Below are positions 32,803 to 43,830 of a stretch of 64,000 nt of DNA, piece after piece. How positions within the stretch are numbered: position 1 is the stretch's first letter; every line of letters starts with the position of its first letter. Made by a program: the position numbers and the translations under genes. This DNA comes from Apodospora peruviana (lineage: Eukaryota; Ascomycota; Sordariomycetes; Sordariales; Lasiosphaeriaceae). The notes beneath the pieces were generated by a model that had not been told where the DNA came from, did no database searches, and saw nothing but the letters and a program-made list of their open reading frames with translations. The stretch covers positions 868,001 to 932,000 of the forward strand of contig JAUEDM010000002.1 of NCBI GenBank assembly GCA_033439685.1, written 5' to 3'.

Positions 32803-34452
32803 GAAATCAGAAATGGAAAAAGAAAAAAAATGGAGAAAGCAGGGGCCAGAAACAAAAGTGCGACGGCCTCCACCTTATTTGTGTTTGGATAGGGAGGTAC
32901 CGAGTCGTGATGCACATGACGTGTGTGTGTGTCTTCATGCCAAGCCCCCGCTCCAAGACTTCGCCAGGCAGTGGTTGCAGCCTGTTTGCCAATCAGCTAC
33001 CAGCCATCAGCTGCTGCGGAGGCAACCAGCCCAATGGCGGCTGATGCAGATCTGCGCGTGCCTTGTTCATGCTGCAGCGACGTGTCGTCGATTTTACGGG
33101 CAGACCGGGGTCTCGGGGCGGCTTTTCGGCAGGGCAGTTATTAGCGAGAGCCAGCCAAGAAATATTGCATTGTGGTTGGCTAGGTAGGTGCCGAGCTGAA
33201 TATTCCAAGCGCTGCTTGGCCGCTGCCATGCTTGTTGATTTGGGTGTTGTCACATCCACAGTGACTTGTAGAAACAAGACCAACAAGCCAGACAAGACAC
33301 CAGAAAAGGCAAGACATAGACCACGACAGCTCGTCGGTGAGAACACAACAACGAAGCACTGAATCAAAACACGCTTGAGGACTTCCCAAGCAGCAAGATA
33401 GTCACCAAGCACACCATCATCAAAGGAAACAAGGAGTAAAACAAACAAACAGCCAAAAATGCATTAACAAAAAAGAAAAAGGCTAATTCCTATGCCATTC
33501 AGACACACTCGAAGAAACTTCCCAGAGCGGTGCCGGGGGGAAACCAAGCAAAACCCCCAGCCAGAGACTAAGCCAGACAGGCAGAGGCTTGGATGTAAAA
33601 AAAGCCCTGCCGGCGCTAACTACTCATACATGGCGAAAAGAGAAAGTCCTAAAATAAAAGAAAGAAAGGAAATGCCGGTCCTTACCGTATCCTGCACCCC
33701 CCCCCCCCCCCTATAATCATTCATGTCCTCTTCCTGAGAACTCACTTTTGTCAGCATATCCTCCGCACTCACCTTTGCCAAACTTCTTCTCTTAGGTCTT
33801 CATCCTGGAAAGGGTATCGGTATGCTGTCTTCCTGAAAATGGGCATTGGGTCTTACCTGAAAAGGGTATCTCTTTCTGTATCGGTATCTTGTTCATCCTG
33901 AAAAGGGTATAATCTTGTTCTTCCTGAAAAGGGTATAATCTTGTTCTTCCTGAAAATGGTATAATCTTGTTCTTCCTGAAAATGGTATCTTTCCTGAAAA
34001 GGGTATCTCTTTTTGTATCGATATCTTGTTCTTCTTGAAAAGTGTATGGGTATCCATCCTATATTCCTGAAAAAGGCATGGATCTTCCTGAAAACGTCAT
34101 GTTGTCTTCCCGGAAGGAAACAACATCTTCTAGCAAAGTGAGAGGCGTCCACGCATCCGGCGCTGTCGGGCATAGCCTCTTCCATCAGCATCTCTGCATC
34201 ACTTCGCTAGGCAAAACACGAAAGAAAGCGTCGTCGGTAGGTCTTTGTCTTCTGGGATCCTGCTATTAGACTGTAGGCACCATGCGGCACCGTACAATAC
34301 GAACAGGAGAACCCAAATTTACGGGCGACTTCGCTTCCCATACCAAGCAAGAACTCAAGAACACGAGCTTAAGCTTGTGATGGGTACCGTTGTGAAAAGT
34401 CCACACTAATTTCTGTGACGGCATGTGAAGACTCAAAGAATCAAACGATCCT
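32803..34452. other. 1.65 kb intergenic with minisatellite and C-run
   Basis: It contains a run of 15 C (33,697-33,711) and the tandem array at 33,801-34,105. It also contains the App1 promoter. Open stretches (up to 151 codons) overlap on both strands and lack recognised motifs. Confidence 0.5.
33801..34105. repeat. Minisatellite built on TTCCTGAAAAGGGTAT
   Basis: The word CCTGAAAAGGGTAT and close variants recur about ten times. The best-ordered part (about 33,890-33,990) has a 26-base period containing AATCTTGTTCTTCCTGAAAA. Confidence 0.8.
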
Positions 34453-35817
34453 TCAGGTCGAGGGTAACTGATTCAGCATGAGGGATGGGAGTTCCATGTC
34501 ATGATGATCCTTGGCATGACTGATCACAAGTTTGAGTGTGTTTTTCCGCGTGCTGGCCTTCACAGCCTCCTCGCCACCGGGAGGCTTGCTGATGTCGGAC
34601 TGGAAACCGTACAACAGGGCACTCTTGGCGAACTTGACGGCCTCGTCGTGGAAGAGAGACTGGTCGGCAGGGATGCTCTTGAGCCACTTGACCGCCCTCT
34701 TCTCGGTGTTGAGCTTGCAGCGGTCGAACCCGTCGCAAACGAGCTTGACGTTTGTTTCCTGCCTCACACTGAAGCGTTGATACGAAAACTTGAAGAGGTC
34801 GTCGATGATTTTACGGACCTCGGCGATATTATCGAACTGGGCACGTGGTTTGAAGACACCATATGCACCGCTCTTGGATGACTTCGGCTTGGATGATGAC
34901 GAGGCTGTCGAGGCAGCGGGCTCCGTCGCCAACAGAGCTGAAGCCGGTGTCGGCGCAGAGAACGAAAAAGTCGTTACGGCGGGGGCAGAGGCAGAGGATG
35001 GCGCCGCGGAAAAGGTCGATGTCGGAGCAGCCACGGGCGAAGAAACCACAGGAGCAAACACCGGAACGACTAGAGTCGGAACAGGCAGGCTGGGTACGAT
35101 CGTGGGACTGACAGAGACAGTGGGCGGTGGCGGGAATGTAATGGCGGGTGTCGGATCCTGGTCATCCAAGTCCATCTGTTTTGAGTCGTGTGTTAGCTAT
35201 GAACCAAGACACAAGACAGAACAGTGAAAGGACTAACCAGACCACCATTATCACCGTAGATAACAAACCCCTCGAGGGGTGGGTCATCCATATCCATGGC
35301 GACGGGGTACGAGACCTGCTGGTACAGAATTGGAGCTGCGGGCGTGTAATTCGCCAGGCCGGAATTCTGGAAACCAGACACAAAGAAGTCGCACGGTGCG
35401 GGCTGGGCGACAGGGGCAAGCTGGGGGTTGACGGGGGGCTGCTGGACGTTGAAGGCGAGCTGGGCTTCCTGAACGGCGAGGGCCTGCTGGGCAGCTTGCC
35501 TCCATGCTTCGTACGCTATGAGGCTAAAACTGGGGTCGATACCCGTGTTGCGATGAGGCGTGGGCACCTCGGGAATGGAGGGCAGTCGAGGCGCGAGCTG
35601 GCATCCCGGGAAAAGGTATCGGGGACGGACGGTAATCCGGTTCACTTCCTCGGCTGTTTACGAGATTTATGTGGTCAGACATGGCCGTTGCTGTGGAAGG
35701 GGAACAAAATCACTTACCAAAACGAGCCATCATCTTGCGAACATCATAGACAAATTCCTTCTGGGGCTGCTGCTTGGGCTGTGACAGCGTGTTCGTGATC
35801 ACCTCATCGTGAGGCAT
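34453..35817 (-). CDS. Hypothetical Pro/Ser/Ala-rich protein, three exons
   Basis: Exons 35,817-35,718, 35,653-35,238 and 35,175-34,453 join in phase to 412 residues. The N-terminal third (MPHDEVITNTLSQ...) and the region after RITVRPRYLFPGCQLAPRLP are not recognised. The centre is a low-complexity Pro/Ala/Ser/Val linker. The C-terminal 140 residues (from YGVFKPRAQFDNIAEVRKI) are charged and probably helical. No transmembrane segment or catalytic motif is visible in this model. The intron positions are supported by phase and by AACAG/AACAG-type acceptors. The first exon might extend upstream into the small membrane ORF at 35,837-36,277; see that entry. Function unknown. Confidence 0.6.
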
Positions 35818-35836
35818 CGCAGCCCTGCGAGCAGCT

Positions 35837-36277
35837 TCAACTTGGAAAGCAGAGATGATATCCGCGCTCTTGAGACTTCGATACGGTATGGTCCGGTCCG
35901 ACTGGTGGGTGTATTAGCAACGTACAAATAAAGAGGGCAGAGTAAACAGTGTATAAGGGGCTTTCGAATAGCTTGTGAGGTACGAAAAGGAGGACAAGAC
36001 AGAAGTTGATGTGCTCGAGAAATGACAAAGAAAACTTACAATACGGGTAGAAAGTCGAAAAAAGACTGCCAGCGAAGGCAGCCAGGCGAGCCGAGTGGCG
36101 AACAAAGTCGAGATGGGCGATGGCGAAAACCGAGAACAGAACAATGGCGTGAATCGCGACGAGCAACGTCGCGAGGTCCTCAAGAAAGTCGAGCACGGCA
36201 GCGAGCCGGCCAAGGGCGAAAAGAACGGTAATGACGCAGCCAAAGGCCACGCCGACGAGGGAAAGAATGCTAGGCAT
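35837..36277 (-). CDS. Small hydrophobic protein or 5' exon of the neighbouring gene
   Basis: A 146-codon frame starts MPSILSLVGVAFGCVITVLF and contains about four hydrophobic segments, including LATLLVAIHAIVLFSVFAIAH and INFCLVLLFV. It ends 20 bases before the start chosen for the downstream gene on the same strand. One reading is a separate four-span small membrane protein. The other uses the GTAAGT donor at about 36,040, so that the first 79 or so codons are the 5' exon of the downstream gene; the acceptor TTTCCAAG near 35,850 keeps phase. I cannot choose between them from the sequence alone. Confidence 0.4.
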   Translation of the reverse strand: MPSILSLVGVAFGCVITVLFALGRLAAVLDFLEDLATLLVAIHAIVLFSVFAIAHLDFVRHSARLAAFAGSLFSTFYPYCKFSLSFLEHINFCLVLLFVPHKLFESPLYTVYSALFICTLLIHPPVGPDHTVSKSQERGYHLCFPS

Positions 36278-37290
36278 CTTAAATACCGAAGTGTGATTCG
36301 TCAAATCGAAGAGTGAAGCGATAATTGCTGGGCAAAAGTCTAGTATCAACGAAAAAGGGAAATGTGTACACGATGGTATGAGGAAGGAAAGGGAAATTAT
36401 TTTGGTGGGACGAGCGAGAGAGGGGTTAGATAGGTAAACAAACAGGCTGGGTGGGTCTTCAATTTCGAAGCCATCGCGACCCACGACGGCGAGGGCGGGT
36501 CACACACGGTACGGGCCTAAGGCAAGCAGACAAACCCAGTATCCGCCCACCCCCGTAAAGGCAGTGGCAGCGGATATCAGCCTGTGTTTTGGTGGTTGAA
36601 GGGGGAGTTGTGTTGCCTCTGGCGCTGTGGACGCGGGGCGGCAGGCTTAGGAGGGGAAGAGGCTCTTGCACGGCAACGAGCCTTTTCCAACGACGAGATC
36701 CACTTGTGCCAGCAAACCGCAAGCTGCACTGACCACCAAGGTTTTTGAAAAGTCACGGGACTCGCTCGATGCATTCGAGGCCGACGATGCAAAATGTCGG
36801 CCCCGTCAAGGCCTTGCAGGTCATGCAGGCTGTCCAGGTCAACATTCATTGCGTGAAGTAGCCCATCCCACTCATAAACATGGAGGGGCTACTCAAATCA
36901 ATCGAATCTACCAAGTATTCTGCTGTTGATGTCTATGTAAACACCGTATGTTCGACACCCCCTGAACCAGAGGTGTAGCACCGAGTGATTCAAGTATTCG
37001 CTCAACTGAACATTCCCCTTTGGACACTGTTTTAATTACATGCGTACTTTACATCCAAGGAATCTCAAGCTACTGCAAACCATCCCATACACAAAGCTTT
37101 GTCGTCTTGCCCTGGCTAATTCGTCCCACCCGTATCGTGACAGATATTCAGGGTATGGAATGCGCTGAGAAGAGGAAGAAACACGGTTGTATCATTGTAG
37201 AAAGTAAGACCCACTCCCTACAACACATATCATCCATAGACACCACCCAAACGCAAATACAAAATGATATACACGTAGCAACCAACTCCA
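36278..37290. other. Intergenic
   Basis: 1.0 kb with no supported gene. It covers the promoter of the gene at 36,277 and the 3' flank of the cupin gene. Confidence 0.5.
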
Positions 37291-38059
37291 TCATTCACCT
37301 TTAACCCAGCCCTCCTCCTCATTAAGCTTCTTCGGTCTCTGGCTCCACTCCGGCGGCTCATCTTTGCCTTCCTCTTCCATCTTCAGCCCTTCCTCTTTAG
37401 TCTGGTGGACCGTGGTGGCCTTGTGCTCGGCCGGCGAGTACACGGTATACAATATGAGGGGCGTGGGACCCTTGTTGAGGAACTGGTGTTTGGTTCCTGC
37501 CGGCACTATCACCATGTCTCCCGCTTTGACGGTCTGTTCCTTGCCGCCTACCTGGGCAAGGCCGGTGCCAGAGGTAAATGTCAGGATCTGGTCGACGGTG
37601 TGGATCTGTACATGTGTTAGAAACTCCTCGGGAGTGACTCGGGTACAAGGGGCTCGCTTGTTGCTGGGTAAACAATGAATATAGATGAGAAATAATGAAT
37701 GAGAGCGGGTATAGATAAATAGTTACCTCTTCGCCAATATCGCCTCCAACGGGCACCGTCATGAGCACAACCTGGGAATATAATCCGGTCCAAAGCACCC
37801 GTCGGAACTCAGCCGACTCAGAGGGCAGTGCGCTCGTCATACCAGGGAAGTACTGCATCTCATGCTTGGGGGGGTCGCTGCTGGGCTTTGGAAAGTCGGC
37901 CATTTTGGATGCTGAAACTTTGCTGGTTTGAATAAATCGAGTTCTTCCAGAGGAATAAACCGTACGAGGAAATGGGACCCGGTGACCAAGAGTGGTGGAT
38001 AAAGACAGGATACGAGGGATGCGGGATGCGAGGAAGAAAGAAAGGGGAGGAGGATTCAT
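37291..38059 (-). CDS. Cupin-2 domain protein, likely mitochondrial
   Basis: Exon 1 (38,059-37,727) and exon 2 (37,605-37,291) join to 215 residues across a 121-base intron. The cupin motifs are split by the intron. Motif 1 lies in MTVPVGGDIGEE with IHTVDQILTFTSG, in which the first metal His appears as H of IHTVDQ. Motif 2 is in PAGTKHQFLNKG with a conserved His. The first 50 residues are Arg/Ser/Thr-rich with no acidic residues, as in a mitochondrial presequence. An internal ATG (MADFPKPSS) would give a cytosolic form. The C-terminus is a charged Glu/Lys tail. Relatives are small metal-binding cupins, some annotated as mannose-6-phosphate isomerase-like; the reaction is unknown. Confidence 0.8.
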
Positions 38060-38615
38060 ATCTCTCGATTATTACTGTTTTCAACGAAAATTATATAAGG
38101 TAGTTTATGCAATGTGACTTCAGAATGAGCAGCTCGAAAACCAATTAATTGTATAGCTGGGATGAAGTGCTTTTTGGCTTTGCGGCTCTGGCTGAGTAAG
38201 GTACCTAAGGGAGGTGTAAATCAATGCGTCATCATCGACACGTCGTCATTTTTGGCTCCCCCGCCCCACCCCAACTTTACCGGGTTTACCCACTGCACCC
38301 CGGTGGGCTAACCTGCACCTCGTGGCGATTATCTGGTTCTAAGCCGCGATATCCGTATTATCCAAGGGAAAGCAAAAATAACAGCATGTTTATACCCCAT
38401 GCCTATATTCGTGCCCAGAATTGGTTCCTGCCCGCGCCTGTATCAGTGATGCTGTGTAAAATGGTCAGAAGCACTCGACGGCAATGTGGACGAGTTCACC
38501 TACAATTATACACAGTATGCCAAGACATTTATTTCCCTGGTGATTCCAACCATGATGACAATACGCTACGTTGAAATTCAAACTCAAGAAACCAAAGTAG
38601 TCGACGAGATAATCG
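38060..38615. other. Intergenic
   Basis: No gene is supported. A short 3' exon of the neighbouring pseudokinase gene could lie here, since its last codons (YAQ) are followed by a GT that could act as a donor. Confidence 0.4.
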
Positions 38616-40661
38616 TCAAGACGATACCTGAGCATACCCGCCGAACTTGGATACCCTCTTGACCAACTTGTGTTCCGGCACGTAGCAATGGATTCCCTGG
38701 ACTTCTTTGCAGTGGGAACAAAGGTCAAAATCGCCGATTTTGCAGGCGTAACAATGGTAGTGAGTATCTGGGCACCATTGTCCGCACTCACTGCAGTGGA
38801 CGGTGGATGATTGCGTCGCTCTGACTTCACGGTAACTATGCAGAAGCTCGAGTGTGTCTTGTGGAACTGCCTCGATGTGCTGGCCTTGAGAGGACAATAT
38901 TTCGGCCACTATTTCTCCTGCTGTGGGCCTTGCTCTCGGATTCGGGGAACGACATCGGCTGATGATGCTGGAGAAGTATGCTGGAACGCTGCGGTCCATG
39001 GTAGGTGGAAGCTCGGTGGGGTTCGAGTGTGCGGCAGTGCACTTGTACCGAGGGATGCTCGTACACGCGTACCTCGAGCATTTGGAGCCTGTTAGGTTGC
39101 CTTTGTGGTCAGCCAGTAGCCACAGCATCATTCCAAGCTGGAAGATATCAGTGCGGTCGTTAAGGCATTGTTCCTTTCCAGCCTCGATCCCTCGTAGTTC
39201 AGGAGGAATTTCGCCATAACCGTCGTACTGTAGATACCGGGCTGAGGTCTCGAGGCGCACCAGGCTTGCTGAGCCGTCTGCCCGGAGGCCAACACCGAGG
39301 CGGTTGAGTCTCCCAATCTTGAACCCTTTGCTATGAACGTTTGCCACGGCTTGGGCAATCTGCGTTGCCCAAAGCTCCCTGACCGGCCAAGAGATTGTCT
39401 CAGACCTCAAATTCGCAATGTAAAATACGTGGCTGAGATGGAGAAACATGGGTGCCTCATATATATAGCTCTTCAAATGGAGCCCTGCATCATCGAGCAC
39501 GACACCGGCCAGCTGTTGGACCCCGTGACAGCCTCGCAAAGAATTGAACAGCTTGAGATCATCAATAAAGGTGCAGATGCCATTTTTGCCGTCTCCTCCG
39601 GCTCTCGCAAAAGGCATCCTGCGTTCGAGATACTCTTGGCCATCCACCCTGACGACGAAGTAATGAGAAGACATCCGTGACACGACCTGTACCTCGGACT
39701 CTGAAAACTTATGGCACCCCATGAGTTTAATGTTATGTAGAATATCGGCTTCCTTCGACATCGCCGCTTCCTCGTGGTCTTCGGTGAACTCAATATGGGG
39801 CGACTCATGGACAATTGTGCCACCCTCGTCCTCGACCAGTGGGAGGGAAACTCTCGTGACTGATCCAAATAGTTGGATCCGTGCCAACGCCGTGCTGAGA
39901 GCTTTGCTTACGGCGTCTGGCAGTTCCTTGAAAGTCGCGTCAGAGTTGTCTGGGGTTGAAACCTGCATTAACGCGGATGTGTCTCGGACGTTCTTGAATG
40001 TGGCCGTGATATTGACTCGTTTCCAGTGACGAGGGGTTTGCGAGAACATTAGGTAGTATTGGTGTGTAAAATAGTTCTGCTGCTTCATCGCTACCACGAA
40101 CAGCGGGTTGTGGAACAACCCCTCCACTGAGTATTGTTCTGGGTAGAAAGAAGGACTTCTCTCCAATGTGTAACAGGGCAAACTGGATAAGCTTGTGCCG
40201 TGACCGCGACCAGCAACAACCAGCAAGGCGGCGGTATTATGATGGGTTAGAACAGTGATGGAGCGATAGAGTTCATCCCTTATGTTGTTGACTTTCCCAG
40301 CTTGGTTCAAGCTGGAGATGGCCTTCATGTTCCTCTTAAATTTGCCCCATGACTCTCCGGATTTCGGTAGTGTCTTGGCCAGGATAGCATCCAGAGCCGC
40401 GATCTGAAGTCGACAGCCATCGATCGCCGGCTGCAGCGCATCTCTCGTTGCGCCTGAAACATGGCCTGCACCGATGGCTGTTTTGGTATGCTCTAGGGCC
40501 TGAAGAAGGACGCCTATGTCAATTTGGAGACACCGGAATGACTTTGGCACTTGGTCGCGGTCTGAGCGGAAGTCGTTGACGCGGGTCAAGACTTTGGACC
40601 CGAGTGCAATGAGCTGAGTGATGGAAGCCACAGCCCCGACGACTGCGATCATCTCGGCCAT
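38616..40661 (-). CDS. STAND-type N-terminus, pseudokinase and ZZ zinc-finger protein
   Basis: One uninterrupted frame codes for 681 residues. The N-terminus (MAEMIAVVGAVASITQLIALGSKV, then a helical region to about 140) is the kind found at the front of fungal STAND/NLR-like proteins (HeLo-like or related). From about residue 330 to 600 the chain follows a protein kinase fold. A PPEL segment in place of APE and DIFQLGMMLWLLA as helix F are clear. The catalytic loop reads KIGRLNRLG instead of HRDxxxxN, and no DFG is present at VRLET, so it is a pseudokinase. The C-terminus (about 620-660) is a ZZ zinc finger with CSECGQWC, CYACKIGDFDLCSHC and paired His. ZZ fingers bind proteins. Start and stop are clear; no intron is needed. 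Confidence 0.8.
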   Translation of the reverse strand: MAEMIAVVGAVASITQLIALGSKVLTRVNDFRSDRDQVPKSFRCLQIDIGVLLQALEHTKTAIGAGHVSGATRDALQPAIDGCRLQIAALDAILAKTLPKSGESWGKFKRNMKAISSLNQAGKVNNIRDELYRSITVLTHHNTAALLVVAGRGHGTSLSSLPCYTLERSPSFYPEQYSVEGLFHNPLFVVAMKQQNYFTHQYYLMFSQTPRHWKRVNITATFKNVRDTSALMQVSTPDNSDATFKELPDAVSKALSTALARIQLFGSVTRVSLPLVEDEGGTIVHESPHIEFTEDHEEAAMSKEADILHNIKLMGCHKFSESEVQVVSRMSSHYFVVRVDGQEYLERRMPFARAGGDGKNGICTFIDDLKLFNSLRGCHGVQQLAGVVLDDAGLHLKSYIYEAPMFLHLSHVFYIANLRSETISWPVRELWATQIAQAVANVHSKGFKIGRLNRLGVGLRADGSASLVRLETSARYLQYDGYGEIPPELRGIEAGKEQCLNDRTDIFQLGMMLWLLADHKGNLTGSKCSRYACTSIPRYKCTAAHSNPTELPPTMDRSVPAYFSSIISRCRSPNPRARPTAGEIVAEILSSQGQHIEAVPQDTLELLHSYREVRATQSSTVHCSECGQWCPDTHYHCYACKIGDFDLCSHCKEVQGIHCYVPEHKLVKRVSKFGGYAQVSS

Positions 40662-41556
40662 GGCATATATGATAATCAGGGCTCAACCGAAGGCCAATAT
40701 CTGAGTGTCTTGCCAGTAGAAACGCTTGTCTTTTGGACGGTTGCATTAAGGCTAAAATAGGTACTTCGGAAATGAGGAGGGAACGGTCCCAAGATTGAGA
40801 TAAGACGTCCAACTTAATAAATGGCGTGAAAAGGTATGTGGCTGTGCGCACGATAGGCATAATTCGGAGCGTGTTCCACGGGTCTTGTCAACATGAAAAT
40901 TGGTAATCTGGACCAGTCGGATGCTCGAGTTAACGACAGTCCCGTCCCGTTGGTTGCAGGCTGCATGCAGGCTGCGAAACTGCACTTCTCATGGTGTGGG
41001 AAGCCACCACCTAACAAGCCACGAAGGAACAGCATGTGTGCTGCCCCCTTTCAGTGCCCAATATGTGTATGTATAGGTGGTGGGTGGGTGGATGAACGAT
41101 TGCTGAACCACCTGCCCGACTCTGTGTCCACTTTACCTGATGTCTAGAGCTGTTGGTATTCAGTTGCTGATATAGGTAGGTACCTAGGTACCTACTTAGG
41201 GTCCGTACAGGTATTTCAAAGACGGTTATAGTGGCAATCTAAGAGAAAGAGGTCCATCTGAGTGTGGGGACTATGGTGAGTTTTCGGTACCAAATATAAA
41301 GTAGTCATTGAGTGACCTCCTTCTTTGGAAAGAACGTCCCTCAGAACAGTCTTAAAATACCCGCACGCGCGCTATAGCTCCTACGTTAGTTATTGATGAA
41401 TAATGGAGTGAAATGGGTACCACGAGATGTGCTCGATAACAGCATAATCAACTTACTCAAACAATAGGACCCGCTGAACACAATCTGTTTTCACTACCAT
41501 GCTGGAAACCAACGAACCCTTACAAACCACCCCTGTCTCATACCTTTCGGAACCGC
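40662..41556. other. Intergenic
   Basis: 0.9 kb with no supported gene. A TAGGTAGGTACCTAGGTACC palindromic stretch lies near 41,175. Confidence 0.5.
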
Positions 41557-43830
41557 TCAAGTCAACATCGTGGCATGAACATCAAAAACAGTATTCCTCC
41601 ACCCATCCCTCTCATTCTCCCGGATTCTCTGGGTGGCCTGTGTGGCCTCCTCATTCCACAGCTTGACAACACTGCCCGGGGCATACACACCCTCAAACGG
41701 ACCTTTTCCGACGACTCCCACTCTGGCATATAGGTCGGGATCCTCAGGGGGCACGAGCCGAGCTAGAACCGCCTTGAAGAAGGTCTTCAAGTCATCGGGA
41801 TCGGCAATGCGAGTCGCCCGCAGCCGCTCCCGCGCATACAGCAGCTCGCGATTGGCGAATTGTAGACTCTCACCAATCGCGCTAGCTATTTGCATCTCCA
41901 TGACGTTGCGGATGATGGGCCGGAGGAAAGGCTTAAAGAGCCACGCAAGAAGGCTGAACTTGCTTTTGCGTAGCTTCCAGTTGAGCTTGTGGATGTGAAC
42001 CCGCACGCCTTTGAGCGATACAATCTTGTCGAGTCTATCTTTGCCAACCTCCACGTCGATCTGAATATCAAGTCCCCTCTCGTCGAGCTCGAAAGACGCG
42101 ATGCCCTCATCTGCCAGACGGAGTAGTCCTGAATGCGCCCGCATCCAAAACCCAATCTCCTCTGCTCGTATTGAGAGCCCGCTAATCGTAAGTCGTACAA
42201 GCGTGTTGACGGCCGAGGTCGTCCTGAACCGTGCCTTTCGTATTTCAATATCATTAAGGGTCTCGATTCGAAGCTTGTAAGGAAAGAATGAGCTGTTGTT
42301 GATGGTGGCACCTGGCTCGAGGATCAGATTTTCGAGCAAGAGATCGATCTGGGGTGTCGAAAGCTCGAGCCGCGGAATTGGTACATAGTTGATGGCCTGA
42401 ATGAGTAATGGAACAAACACATTGACTGAATCCGTGACGAGATCAGTATTCGTGTAGTGGTGAGCCGGTGAGAGAATCTTGGCTATGATGGTTGAGGTCT
42501 TGATTAGATTGGAAATATCCTTATCTGCAAGGACCGACTTGAAGGTGGACTGCACTTTAACCAACAGGGCATCTACGTCATCACGCAGCGAAGACCGAGT
42601 GGTAAGTTGGCGAGACTGATCCCGGAGATCCTGGAAACGCTGCTCGGCATGGTCGAAGAACGAGGGATCTGTGAACATCTCTTGGGCCGCGCGGCCCAAC
42701 TCGCTGACGAGCTTCTCAAATTCCGGATCCTCGCGGCCGTGTTCCGTAAGTTCCTTGAAGCTCGTCTCCAGCTCGTCCCATTGCTTGGTATCGCCAAATG
42801 ACTTGATGAAGATCCAGAAGTTGTGGAGAGCCCTATCAGTTTCCGGATTCCGGTCAATGTCGTCTTCTGCTGTCTCCAACGTGTCACGGGCAATGCGTGA
42901 GTAGACCATCGCATATCTCTTGAAGAGCAGAGACAACGTCGACACCGAGTCAGTGTAGTCCCTTCGTTGTCTAAGTTTCAGGACTGCCTCCTTTAATCGG
43001 TGTAGCATGGTGTCCTTCTCGTCGCCCTGGAGTTTGCTGACAATGCTGCTTTCTGCTTCCTCCAACACCGTGGAGGCACTGCCCTTCAAAACATCGGAGA
43101 CCTCACCAACCTGCTGTTCCAGATCTTGCTGAGATGGTTTGGTGTCGCCATCAGCTCCTGGTTGCTTGAGCGCGGCTTGATCCTCTTTCGAGGGTTCCAA
43201 ACGCTTGGCTGCATCCTTGGATGCCGCGGACAGGGCGAATGCGGTGTCTTTGAAAACCTCACGAGAGACGACATTGAGATCTGCAAGGAACAATCGAAAA
43301 TCGGAGTTGGTCAGCAGAAGGGAGCCGACTGTCTGAAGGCTCGTATAAACTGCAGTGTGTCAACGACTATGATATCCTGGCTTCCTAAAAGGGCTGAAAG
43401 ACATACCCGCGGCTGTATCGGCCTTTGCCTTTGCCGTGCTCGCCCGCTCAGCAATATCTTCCATGTCGATAGAAACCCTTGCCTTCGATAGGTACCACAT
43501 GAAGTCTTGTATTTGATCTTTGCTGTTCTTGTGCTCCAAGAGCTGGATGAACTGCTTGATCCACTGTTTGGTGTAGTGGATCAGGGCACGTCCAGAGTCG
43601 CTGAGCTGGGCATTGTCCGGATTAAGGAAAGCAGAGCCAACGAGTGTGCGGAGGTTGACGATGGTCTGCTCATTGGACGGCATGAAACCCTGGGACAAAG
43701 CGCGGAGCATCTGGTAGGTGTGCAGTTTTTGATGCAGTTGCCTCTGGAGTGAGGTGTCATCGTCATATTGAGCGAGAAGTGGCTCCTCTTCGTCTGACCG
43801 ACGGCGGGATCCAAAGCACGACGAGAACAT
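41557..43830 (-). CDS. HAM1-like / DUF4449 lipid-binding-type protein
   Basis: Exon 1 (43,830-43,407) and exon 2 (43,349-41,557) give 738 residues. I place the acceptor at CACTGCAG (43,350), because the codons between it and DLNVVSREVF (LQTVGSLLLTNSDFRLFLA) are plainly coding. Ending the intron at the later TTGCAG would drop them. The protein is mostly helical and charged in its first 350 residues. A C-terminal beta-rich half follows (from about 400: INYVPIPRLELSTPQIDLLLENL, later RVHIHKLNWKLRKSKFS). This is the arrangement of fungal HAM1-like proteins, thought to be related to BPI/TULIP lipid-binding folds. An Arg/Ser-rich start (MFSSCFGSRRRSDEEEPLL) may be acylated at Cys. Biological role unknown. 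Confidence 0.8.

Noticed and set aside
38616..40661. Active protein kinase
   Set aside because: Neither the HRD catalytic loop nor DFG can be found where the fold requires them.
43281..43349. Later splice acceptor (TTGCAG) for exon 2 of the HAM1-like gene
   Set aside because: The 69 bases it would remove are in frame and encode residues that fit the protein, so the upstream acceptor is preferred.
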